The notes below the pieces were generated by a model, which worked only from the letters and a program-made list of their open reading frames with translations, had not been told where the DNA came from and did not search any database. A stretch of DNA of 64,000 nucleotides, taken from NCBI GenBank assembly GCA_011605725.1, contig JAAOZP010000019.1, positions 1 through 64,000 on the forward strand, in the 5' to 3' direction. Below, in pieces: positions 56,548-64,000 of this stretch. The DNA comes from Nitrososphaerota archaeon (lineage in GTDB: Archaea > Thermoproteota > EX4484-205 > JAAOZP01). A program made the translations under genes and the position numbers. Numbering within the stretch: the first letter of the stretch is position 1; every line of letters starts with the position of its first letter.

Positions 56548-57168
56548 CTACTGAGTCTGGGAACCGGTTTCCTCCACGTGTTGTCTAACGGCTTCAGGTA
56601 TTTCTGGGAAGCTCGATTTCATTTTCTGAGAAGCCAGTATAGATGCTTCCTTCAAAATCTGGTCTGCCTCGCTGTCGGGTGCAATATATGTCTCGTACCC
56701 TGTGACCTCGCCTGCTTGTATAAGCACCCTGTTCATCATATCTTCAACCTGTCTGAGGCTGTCAGCAACTTGCGGTGCAACATTCCTTATCTCGTTTCCA
56801 ACCCTGTTTACTACGTTGACGACTGGCCCAAGGATTTTCAGAGTCTCCTTAAAATCTATCGTGTCTTCAAGCCTAAGTATAACTCTTTCAAGCGCAAGCC
56901 TGTTGCTAAGAATTATCTTACCCATCTTCCTTACTTGGGCAACTTCGTTAGCGTAAACTTGTGCACGGGAATTGTCGCGTTCAACAAGAGCCTTTTCAAC
57001 CTCTTTGAAAAGCTGCTCGTCCCTCATCTTGATCCTATGGTATATTCTGTCAAGATTCTGCTCCTGAATCTTAAGCATTGCGACTGCTTCTCTCAACGCG
57101 TCTTGAAACGCATGCTGATCCACTGGTTGCGGAGGCGGTTGAGGCTTCCTTCCGAATAACGGGCTCAT
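56548..57168 (-). CDS. cdvB: ESCRT-III/Snf7-family (CdvB-like) protein
   Basis: Helical Snf7 pattern (LERVILRLEDTIDFKETLKILGPVVNVVNRVGNEI); adjacent to Vps4-like ATPase. Confidence 0.8.
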   Translation of the reverse strand: MSPLFGRKPQPPPQPVDQHAFQDALREAVAMLKIQEQNLDRIYHRIKMRDEQLFKEVEKALVERDNSRAQVYANEVAQVRKMGKIILSNRLALERVILRLEDTIDFKETLKILGPVVNVVNRVGNEIRNVAPQVADSLRQVEDMMNRVLIQAGEVTGYETYIAPDSEADQILKEASILASQKMKSSFPEIPEAVRQHVEETGSQTQ

Positions 57169-57274
57169 CTTTATCAGTATCCGCCTTATGTCGTGGCTTA
57201 AATATTTTTAGGAGTACAATAAATCTTTACATTAAGGTAGATAAAACTTAATAGGAATCCTTTATTGATGCCAA

Positions 57275-58444
57275 GTGAGAAAGGAAGTGTCCAGCTTGGG
57301 CTGGAGGAGTGAGCTTGAGAAAACTGCGATAAGAAGGGCGCATGAGGCAGTCACAATGGATAGTCAGGGAGACTACAGGTCTGCTCTGAAGCTTTACAGG
57401 GAGACTATTGAAATACTCATGCAGCTTTACACGCTTACTGATAACGACAGTATGAAAAGAGTCTATTTGGATAGGATAAGAGAGTATCAGAAGAGGGTTG
57501 AGAAACTTGAAGGATTAATGAAGAGGAAGGAGGAAGTTGTTTACATTAATAAAACTGAAAACAGGGAAGCAGAGGACAAGTGGCTTCAAGACGTAGTCCT
57601 GATAGAAAAACCCTCCGTCAGGTGGGAAGACATCATAGACCTAGAGGAGGCTAAGAAGAAGCTGTATGTCAACGTGATTTTTCCAACCATTCGCCCTGAT
57701 GTCTACAAGCTGCCATGGTCCACGGGGATACTTTTCTACGGGCCACCGGGATGTGGAAAAACACTTTTGGCAGCAGCCCTGGCAAACAGCATTAGGGCAA
57801 CTTTCTACCTGGTTAAAGCATCTTCAGTTCTTTCTAAATGGCTGGGCGAGTCTGAGAAGAATATCGCTAGGCTTTTTGAACACGCTAGGAGAAACAGTAG
57901 CTCCAGCGAGCCTGCTATACTTTTCATAGATGAGGTTGAAAGCATCGTTGGAACCCATATTTATGAAACAGGAGGAGAGTCGAGAGCTAGACTGCAGCTC
58001 CAGCAGGAGATGGATGGTCTTGCAAGCAAAGGTCGTGTTGAACATGTTTACGTGATAGCTGCAACTAATAATCCGTGGCTTCTACCCGATTCCTTTCTAA
58101 GAAGGTTTGAGGAACGCCTTTACGTGCCTCCTCCGGACATCACGGCTAGGAAAAAGCTTTTCATGTACTTCACATCTAAGCTTAACCTTAAGCCGCCAAT
58201 ATACTATGATGAGCTGGCGCGTTTGACTGAAGGATATTCTGCTCACGATATTGAAAACATATGTAAAGACGCTTTCAAAATGACGATTGAAGAATTCTTC
58301 GAGCAGGGCGACCCGATGAAGGGTGATCCTAGACCCGTTAGCATGGAGGATCTTGTTAAAGCCATTAGAAACAGGGGCAGCAGCATAAGCAGGGAGAGCC
58401 TAGCTAAGATGGAGGAATGGAGAAGGGAAAGAGGTTCTGCTTAA
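57275..58444 (+). CDS. cdvC: Vps4/CdvC-like MIT-domain AAA ATPase
   Basis: N-terminal MIT domain; VRWEDIIDLEEAKKKLYVNVIFPTIRPDVY, GPPGCGKTLLA, FIDEVESI. Confidence 0.92.
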   Translation: MRKEVSSLGWRSELEKTAIRRAHEAVTMDSQGDYRSALKLYRETIEILMQLYTLTDNDSMKRVYLDRIREYQKRVEKLEGLMKRKEEVVYINKTENREAEDKWLQDVVLIEKPSVRWEDIIDLEEAKKKLYVNVIFPTIRPDVYKLPWSTGILFYGPPGCGKTLLAAALANSIRATFYLVKASSVLSKWLGESEKNIARLFEHARRNSSSSEPAILFIDEVESIVGTHIYETGGESRARLQLQQEMDGLASKGRVEHVYVIAATNNPWLLPDSFLRRFEERLYVPPPDITARKKLFMYFTSKLNLKPPIYYDELARLTEGYSAHDIENICKDAFKMTIEEFFEQGDPMKGDPRPVSMEDLVKAIRNRGSSISRESLAKMEEWRRERGSA

Positions 58445-59166
58445 ACAAGCTCCTCTTCGCGTTTTACAATAACCTTCTTCTCCTTAATAAGTTCGTTTAA
58501 AAGGTTTTCAACATCATTCTTCTCCATCGCGAGATCTTTCGCGCACTTCTCTATGTTGAAGGAATCCGTGTTCGCCTTAAGATATTCTAAAACTTTCTGC
58601 TTAGCCTCCTCCCTCAGATCATAACTAGGTACTTTTGGAAACGTTGTTTCAAGCTTCAACGAAGCAAGCCTCTCAGCCTCCTTAATCACTCTCTCGGCTT
58701 CAACATCAACTGTTTCAGCCTTAATGTCCGTCGACCTAGTTATTATTGAGGCTGCTTCCTCAAGCTTAGTCTTAACCCCGGCGAATTCCTTCTCGAGATT
58801 CGGCAGCGGGTTTGTCTCACTTATTCTAGAAAGCAGCCTCGCCAGTTGTGGAAGCATACCGTACAGCTCCTCTGACTCCACCATCGTTTCAAGCCTAAGC
58901 TTAATTGTTAAAACCAGCAGGCTGGACTGGTAGATAAGCTTAGCAACCTTTCTCAGCATAGCTATCTCCTCAGCATACGCCTTAGCCCTGTCATGATCAT
59001 TATTTTCAAGAAGAAGACTTATCTTCTCAAGATACTCGCTGTCCTTCCTCCTCAGATTCCTAACGATCTTTTCAAGGTCGTAGGATACTAGCTCTATGTC
59101 GGTCAAAGACTCCCTGAGCAGAAGCCTCACTCTCTCCATGCTGCCTGCCTGCTCCATCCTCATCAT
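58441..59166 (-). CDS. cdvB: Second ESCRT-III/CdvB paralogue with C-terminal winged-helix-like region
   Basis: Snf7-like helices; C-terminal KQKVLEYLKANTDSFNIEKCAKDLAMEKNDVENLLNELIKEKKVIVKRE. Confidence 0.8.
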   Translation of the reverse strand: MMRMEQAGSMERVRLLLRESLTDIELVSYDLEKIVRNLRRKDSEYLEKISLLLENNDHDRAKAYAEEIAMLRKVAKLIYQSSLLVLTIKLRLETMVESEELYGMLPQLARLLSRISETNPLPNLEKEFAGVKTKLEEAASIITRSTDIKAETVDVEAERVIKEAERLASLKLETTFPKVPSYDLREEAKQKVLEYLKANTDSFNIEKCAKDLAMEKNDVENLLNELIKEKKVIVKREEELV

Positions 59167-59870
59167 CTTCTCCCCTTCAACTCTAATACTCCGCTGCTCG
59201 TACCTACATAAGCATAGCTTACGACGCCTTTAAAGATACCGTTCTCCAGAATACCCGGGGTGTTTTTGAAGAAATCATCCATCCAGTCTAGACTACGGTT
59301 CTCAGGCAGAGGCACATCGATAATAGCGTTTCCAGAATCCGTTATCACTGGCCCCACCTTACCGCTTCCAGTCCTGATTTTCACGTTCACTCCAAGAGCT
59401 TTTTCAACCCTTTTTTTAACTAGTAGAGCCAGGTTTTGAAGAACCTCCACTGGTATTGGGAACCCCGGGGGAACCTTATCAACAATCTTCCTCTCATCCA
59501 GAACCAGAATCATCTTTCTCGAAACCGAGCTCAAAACCTTCTCGAGAAGCATTGCACCTCCCCCGCCTTTTATTGCAGTCAACGATTCTCTTTCCAGAAT
59601 GTCTGCACTATCTATAGTAACATCCACATACTCTATCTGGTTGAAACTGGCGGCTTCCAACCCCTCCTCGAGAATCTTAAACTCTATCTGGCGGGAAGAC
59701 GGGACGAGACGCACATCCTTAATGACACCAGTCCTGATCCTCTCAGCTAGAAGGGGAAAGAAAACATCCCCCATGGTGCTTCCGGAGCCAAGCCCGATAA
59801 TCATCCCGGATTCAACATGGGTCAGAGCCTTCTCAGCAGCCTGTCTCCTCAGATCAGTGAGGCTTCTCAT
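59163..59870 (-). CDS. rpiA: Ribose-5-phosphate isomerase A
   Basis: MIIGLGSGSTMGDVF, TIDSADILE, LTAIKGGGGAMLLEKVL. Confidence 0.93.
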   Translation of the reverse strand: MRSLTDLRRQAAEKALTHVESGMIIGLGSGSTMGDVFFPLLAERIRTGVIKDVRLVPSSRQIEFKILEEGLEAASFNQIEYVDVTIDSADILERESLTAIKGGGGAMLLEKVLSSVSRKMILVLDERKIVDKVPPGFPIPVEVLQNLALLVKKRVEKALGVNVKIRTGSGKVGPVITDSGNAIIDVPLPENRSLDWMDDFFKNTPGILENGIFKGVVSYAYVGTSSGVLELKGRR

Positions 59871-59874
59871 TTCT

Positions 59875-60282
59875 TCAAACCAACCGACTCAGATTGTTCA
59901 GAGTTTCCCTAGCAACGCGGTAAGCCCTGTTCAATTCCTCCTCAAGCTTCGAAAAGTCGTCGAGGACGAAGTCAGACCCTCCGGGAGCATGCCTACCGCC
60001 ACCGTTTAAAACAGCAGGAACCGTTGGAGGCTTAAAATCTAAACCGTGTTTCTGAGCAAGAATAATGCTCCTCTTAACCATTTCAAGCCTAAGCGTTTTA
60101 AGAAGACTCTCCAGCTTCTCAACACTAGTATCTGGATTACTGCCGCCATCGTTTTCCAGCTCGCCAATCCTCTTCCTAACGGTTTTAATCATCTCCATTA
60201 TTTCGAGAACTTCGGCGACAAGGGTCTCAGACTCCTGAGCCTCTTCGCCCTTTGCATCTTGTACAAGCATTTTTAGCATCAT
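59875..60282 (-). CDS. Small coiled-coil protein, unknown function
   Basis: ORF in line with rpiA and cdvB on the minus strand. Confidence 0.5.
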   Translation of the reverse strand: MMLKMLVQDAKGEEAQESETLVAEVLEIMEMIKTVRKRIGELENDGGSNPDTSVEKLESLLKTLRLEMVKRSIILAQKHGLDFKPPTVPAVLNGGGRHAPGGSDFVLDDFSKLEEELNRAYRVARETLNNLSRLV

Positions 60283-60557
60283 TTCTACTGCAGAGACTGA
60301 CTTATATGGCTTTTTATATTGGTTTCAATACAATCTTCTTTACTAGCTTATTCAGAAAACTTTTAAAGTACCGTTAAGGGATGGTAAAAAGTAAAAACCC
60401 ATTACGTTGAAAAGCCCCCGGAGGCAGTGGCTCAGCAAAATAAGCAAACATGATGTCTATGAGGGCTGAACCCTGAAAAAGCTTAAAACAGCTTGAAAAC
60501 AAGATTATTACGGCGTGCCAAAAGCTTAAAATCCATATAATAAGTAAAATCTTGCGC

Positions 60558-60647
60558 GCCCTAGTAGCTCAGTGGTTAGAGCGCCTCCTTGGTAATGTGG
60601 AAGAACGCCGATGGAGGAGGCCGTGGGTTCAAATCCCACCTAGGGCT
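60558..60647 (+). tRNA. tRNA-Thr(GGT) with intron
   Basis: GCCCTAGTAGCTCAGTGGTTAGAGCG-CCTCC-TTGGTA-intron-GGAGG-..GTGGGTTCAAATCCCACCTAGGGCT. Confidence 0.87.
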
Positions 60648-60875
60648 TTTCAACCGGTTTAAGCTCGAACTATAGCGCGCGGACCTCGTCAAAATGTTAC
60701 TCGCAAAAAGTCTGGCAAATAAAGATTCTATCTACATCATATGTAATCTGGAAAAGAGGTTTGAGGAATTATTGGAGAAGATTATTTGCGCGCGCTAAAT
60801 GTCTACCTCTCCAACTTTAAGCTCGTCAACACTTCTCCCCAACTTATAGCCCGTGATGCGTTTCAGCGCGCGCTA

Positions 60876-61478
60876 CCTCCGACAGGCGTGCCAAACCATT
60901 CTAAATATGTTGTGCGTGGGCTGAAGATGGTACCATATACTTTTTCAGTAGCGATAAATCAAGTATCAGCCATTATTTTTACGCTTTAAATCCGGATGGA
61001 ACGTTGAAATGGGGATTCAAAATCGAAAACAAGAATACGACCAGTATTAAAACTCCAGTTTTCTCTAACGACACGATATACGTCGCATTCTACGAGATGG
61101 TGTTTAATGAAAGCATTATCCAAGCCTTAACCCGCAACGGAGATTTAAAATGGAGCTTCAGGTTGGAGGGCAGGATAGAAACAAGTCCAACCATTGGTTA
61201 CGATGGAACACTATACTTTACATGCAGCGATTCCCACCTTTACGCATTAGGCATCGATGGAAACCTGAAGTGGAAATTCAAGGCGGAGGGAAGGATCGTA
61301 ATAAGCCCCGTGATAATAGACGCGGATGGAACAATATACCTGCAAACCATCGAGCATCTCCCAGGTCTCCCCACAGTCTTCACGAATCACTGTAAATCTC
61401 GACGGAAGCCTAAAATGGAGAAGAGAACAAGGAAAGTATGAACTTATAAGTGTGAAAGAGGGCTTCTTGGTCTAAAGC
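60876..61478 (+). pseudogene. PQQ-like beta-propeller protein fragment, 5'-truncated and frameshifted
   Basis: Repeats DGTIYFFSSDK, NPDGTLKWGFKIEN, NGDLKWSFRLEGRIETSPTIGYDGTLYF, DGNLKWKFKAEGRIVISP; then shifts frame to ITVNLDGSLKWRREQGKYELISVKEGFLV*. Confidence 0.65.
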
Positions 61479-61522
61479 GCACGCTATTTTTATTAATCGA
61501 AGCTTCTTATGGTATTGGCGAC

Positions 61523-61663
61523 ATGGTAGTGGGTGGTAGAGTGGAGCCAGGTGACTACGTTGTTGACAGAGAAACTTTAGAGATAGTAGAAAGAAAGATC
61601 GGAAGCAAAAAAATAATGACTGCTATCGAGGGCGAAGTGCGCGCTAAAGGTGGTATAGAGTGA
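61523..61663 (+). CDS. 46-aa small protein translationally coupled to the ABC ATPase fragment
   Basis: MVVGGRVEPGDYVVDRETLEIVERKIGSKKIMTAIEGEVRAKGGIE*, overlapping the GTG at 61660. Confidence 0.5.
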   Translation: MVVGGRVEPGDYVVDRETLEIVERKIGSKKIMTAIEGEVRAKGGIE

Positions 61664-62018
61664 ATGGAATGGTTGTGAAATTCTTGGATGAAATAAAAGG
61701 ATCAGAGGTTCCAGAACTTGAAAGTAAGAATTCTCCTGAAGATGAAAATATGCACATCCCTGTACTTGAAGTAAAAAATGTCCATAAAAGATTTGGAAGA
61801 CTTTATGTCTTGAAAGGCGTTGATTTTAAAGTTAATAGAGGAGAAGTTGTTGGCATAACAGGAGAAAATGGCTCAGGGAAGAGTACTTTGCTCAAAATTA
61901 TTGTAGGTCTACTTTCCTGCGATCAAGGTAAGGTGCGTTTGCGTGGAGCCTTCGGTTATTGTCCTCAAGATCTCTTGCTTTTCGATGACCTTACTATGGA
62001 AGAGAACATCGCGCGCGC
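61660..62018 (+). pseudogene. ABC transporter ATP-binding protein, N-terminal fragment
   Basis: FKVNRGEVVGITGENGSGKSTLLKIIVGLLSCDQGKVRLRGAFGYCPQDLLLFDDLTMEENIA then non-homologous; lacks the signature and Walker B motifs. Confidence 0.75.
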
Positions 62019-62094
62019 TAGGGATAGAGAAACGAAGAGGAGGAAAATCAGGAGGGGGGGAAGACTTGGGTTTAGTCGTATTCATTCTTTTTCC

Positions 62095-62677
62095 CTATGC
62101 AGGCCCGGATATGAATTTAATGTTGAACGCGTTTGCTGGAGAAATGATGTCCCCGTTCTTTAAGGGTCGTCTACCCCTACCCCTAATATCCTCACCATTC
62201 AGGTATGTTCCATTGGTGCTGCCATCATCCCATATAACGAAGGTACCTTGCGCGTAATCGTAGCCGATTGTGAATTGCGCTTTAGCCCCTGGTCCCTCTC
62301 TCCTACTTATTGTTGCAAGCAGGTCGCTCGAAACGATTCCAACAAAGTCCTCTCTCCCAAACCTTTGAGGAAGAGTGCTGACGGGTATCGTCTTGGAAGG
62401 AGTTTGGAGCATTGCTGTTACAACTCTTGTTTCTCCGCCCGGGCCTCTAATCATTATGGTTCCTTCTCCCCGCGGTATTACTTGCGTACCTTCTCCCGGA
62501 GGAGGTACACGTGGCTGGAGAAACAGTGGAAGCTTCGCTTTCATCGGCAGTCCGATGAATACTCTTATAGCGCGCGCGCTATCTGGCTTTCTTTTTGGTG
62601 AGGATCACTAGTAATGGGCGCCTATACTCTAGTATATACTTGGTGACTTTTTCGGCGGTTTCAATGATGTTGCTCAT
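62095..62677 (-). pseudogene. FHA-domain protein apparently split by a frameshift at the GCGCGCGCGC run
   Basis: MSNIIETAEKVTKYILEYRRPLLVILTKKKAR* (62677-62579, good SD) and ...ARAIRVFIGLPMKAKLPLFLQP...FGREDFVGIVSSDLLATISR...FVIWDDGSTNGTYLNGE; deleting 1 nt at ~62580 joins them. Confidence 0.55.
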
Positions 62678-62834
62678 TTTTCAAACCTCCTTTCGTCCTT
62701 TTTAAGAGTTAGTCTCTTTACTCCCATACAAGGGCATCCTCTTTCTTTTTCACCTTGAGTAACAATTTTCTCTATAATACCCTCTTTTAATGAACTACTT
62801 CCATAAGAAAATATGAAATGTATTGCAGCGCGCG

Positions 62835-63170
62835 CTAATAAGATAGATGATAAGCTTCAGCAACATCTTTTGCTGCTTCTTTTCTAACGCCAGGGGCCAT
62901 CTTAGGTGGAGGTATGTACACCGCGTCAGAAAGCGGGTTTGAAATATCATCCCCACCTATTTCCACATCCCCCATATTAAGGCTTTGATAATTGTTCACG
63001 AGCTTTACGAGGAACTGATGATAAGCGTGGCTATAAACAAGATTCCGAAATTCTCCAGACTTTTCTCCAGCTTCTTTAGGGTCTAGTAACATCATGTAGA
63101 GTGGGACAATTTTCTCTCCTGCACAAAAGATAAGCCCCTCTTTACTTAAAGCATGCTCTTCGTCATACAT
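62835..63170 (-). CDS. Uncharacterised protein or fragment ending at the TAG of a TAGCGCGCGC motif
   Basis: ORF ends ...EAYHLSY* with the stop inside the motif. Confidence 0.4.
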   Translation of the reverse strand: MYDEEHALSKEGLIFCAGEKIVPLYMMLLDPKEAGEKSGEFRNLVYSHAYHQFLVKLVNNYQSLNMGDVEIGGDDISNPLSDAVYIPPPKMAPGVRKEAAKDVAEAYHLSY

Positions 63171-63218
63171 GCCCTGGTTACTCTACTGAAGATGACTTTT
63201 AAACTTTTTTTGAAAAAT

Positions 63219-63533
63219 TTAGCGCTCGTCCTTCCTTACGTACTTTAGGTACATTCTTCTGAAGACGTGCGAAACCAAGGGGCCGAATTCGTCGGGCCAA
63301 GCCATTGCGAAAACCTCGCTTAGAATCTTAGCGTGCGACTCAGGGTTCCCATCGTGTTCGAGTAGGTTTATCCGGGTGTTCTCAGGGTCTAGAACCACCG
63401 CGTTAAAGTCTTCAACGTACTCTCCGTGCCTGTCGAAAACCATTGCGAGGCCCCCGAGCTTCAGGTAGTTTCTCAAAAGGTTTTTGACTAGGGTTGTCTT
63501 TCCGGAGTAAGCTTTTAATAACATCGGTATCAT
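63219..63533 (-). pseudogene. HerA/DUF87-like ATPase fragment
   Basis: YSGKTTLVKNLLRNYLKLGGLAMVFDRHGEYVEDF; only ~104 aa of a normally ~500-aa protein. Confidence 0.55.
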
Positions 63534-63556
63534 GCATTCTTTCTATAAAATAAGCT

Positions 63557-63931
63557 CTAATATTTCTCTATTATCCTTATGCGTCTATGAGTTACTATTA
63601 TGAGTTTACCCATATGCTTCGATAGATCAAGTTCTCGGATAAATTTGTTCATCGTTTCAGTTAGTTTAATCGGCTTAGGTGGCTTAACACGTAGAATAAT
63701 TACTGTAAGCCTTCCTTTATACAGTTTGTGATAGAGGTATCCGAAGTCTTTGTCAAGCGTCACCAGAATAAGCTTATTGTTCGACGCATACTCGGCTACA
63801 ACGCTATCTTTAACTCCTTTAAGCCCGACATCGCTAAGCCTGTAGGCAATAAATCCGGCAAGTCTTATCGTATTTCTAAGTGATACTGGAAGGTTTTCAT
63901 CAATCAGGAAGGCAATTTTATTCGGGTGCAA
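63557..63931 (-). CDS. DUF5615-type PIN-like toxin
   Basis: FLIDENLPVSLRNTIRLAGFIAYRLSDVGLKGVKDSVVAEYASNNKLILVTLDKDFG; TTG start overlapping upstream ORF. Confidence 0.75.
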   Translation of the reverse strand: MHPNKIAFLIDENLPVSLRNTIRLAGFIAYRLSDVGLKGVKDSVVAEYASNNKLILVTLDKDFGYLYHKLYKGRLTVIILRVKPPKPIKLTETMNKFIRELDLSKHMGKLIIVTHRRIRIIEKY

Positions 63932-64000
63932 ACAATATCTCTTTCTCCGTCAGCCTCGCCGCGTAGAACAGGGCAGCCTTAATATCCTCTGGGGAGAGCT
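63918..64000 (-). CDS. DUF433-type antitoxin, C-terminal part (runs off window)
   Basis: LSPEDIKAALFYAARLTEKEILFAPE*. Confidence 0.65.
   Translation of the reverse strand, partial: LSPEDIKAALFYAARLTEKEILFAPE

Noticed and set aside
56530-57159. 209-aa plus-strand ORF covering cdvB
   Set aside because: Almost exactly antisense to the ESCRT-III gene; Cys/Phe/Leu-rich composition typical of a spurious reverse frame
60409-60480. Possible C/D-box sRNA (ATGATG...CTGA) upstream of tRNA-Thr
   Set aside because: Only one approximate C box and closely spaced CTGA motifs; does not fit a full C-D'-C'-D layout
1-64000. CRISPR arrays or cas genes
   Set aside because: No regularly spaced direct repeats and no Cas motifs were seen
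1-64000. Transposase / insertion sequence
   Set aside because: No DDE, Y1, TnpB or serine recombinase motif and no paired terminal inverted repeats were recognised, despite the mosaic ends

Overview
Archaeal chromosomal window, most likely a thermophilic TACK-type lineage: intron-containing tRNAs, Cdv/ESCRT-III genes, intein-split RtcB and class II ribonucleotide reductase, GTP-dependent PEPCK, and TATA-box-like promoters. The central ~4.7-60.6 kb is a coherent, densely coding, moderate-GC chromosome segment. Both ends (about 1.2-4.6 kb and 60.65-63.5 kb) are mosaics of truncated or frameshifted gene pieces. Many of their boundaries fall on a recurring GC-alternating palindromic motif (core GCGCGCGC, often TAGCGCGCGCTA). 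This could be a real recombination signature or a chimeric-assembly signature. The most interesting candidate system is a BlaI-type repressor / M48 membrane protease pair. It has a divergent CARDB-type protein plus ABC exporter operon and a nearby HtrA-like protease, all linked by three near-identical 21-bp inverted repeats (GTTACTA-N7-TAGTAAC) at their promoters. Other notable items: an rtcB leader hairpin that sequesters the Shine-Dalgarno sequence with a 16S-3'-end-like sequence; four intron-bearing tRNA genes, one apparently non-canonical; a TGT/DpdA-like protein next to a free-standing LAGLIDADG endonuclease and a tRNA; a two-ESCRT-III/Vps4 cluster with MIM2-like tails; and two toxin-antitoxin-like modules. 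Everything is from reading the sequence and the supplied ORFs. No database searches were run, so family names come from motif recognition.
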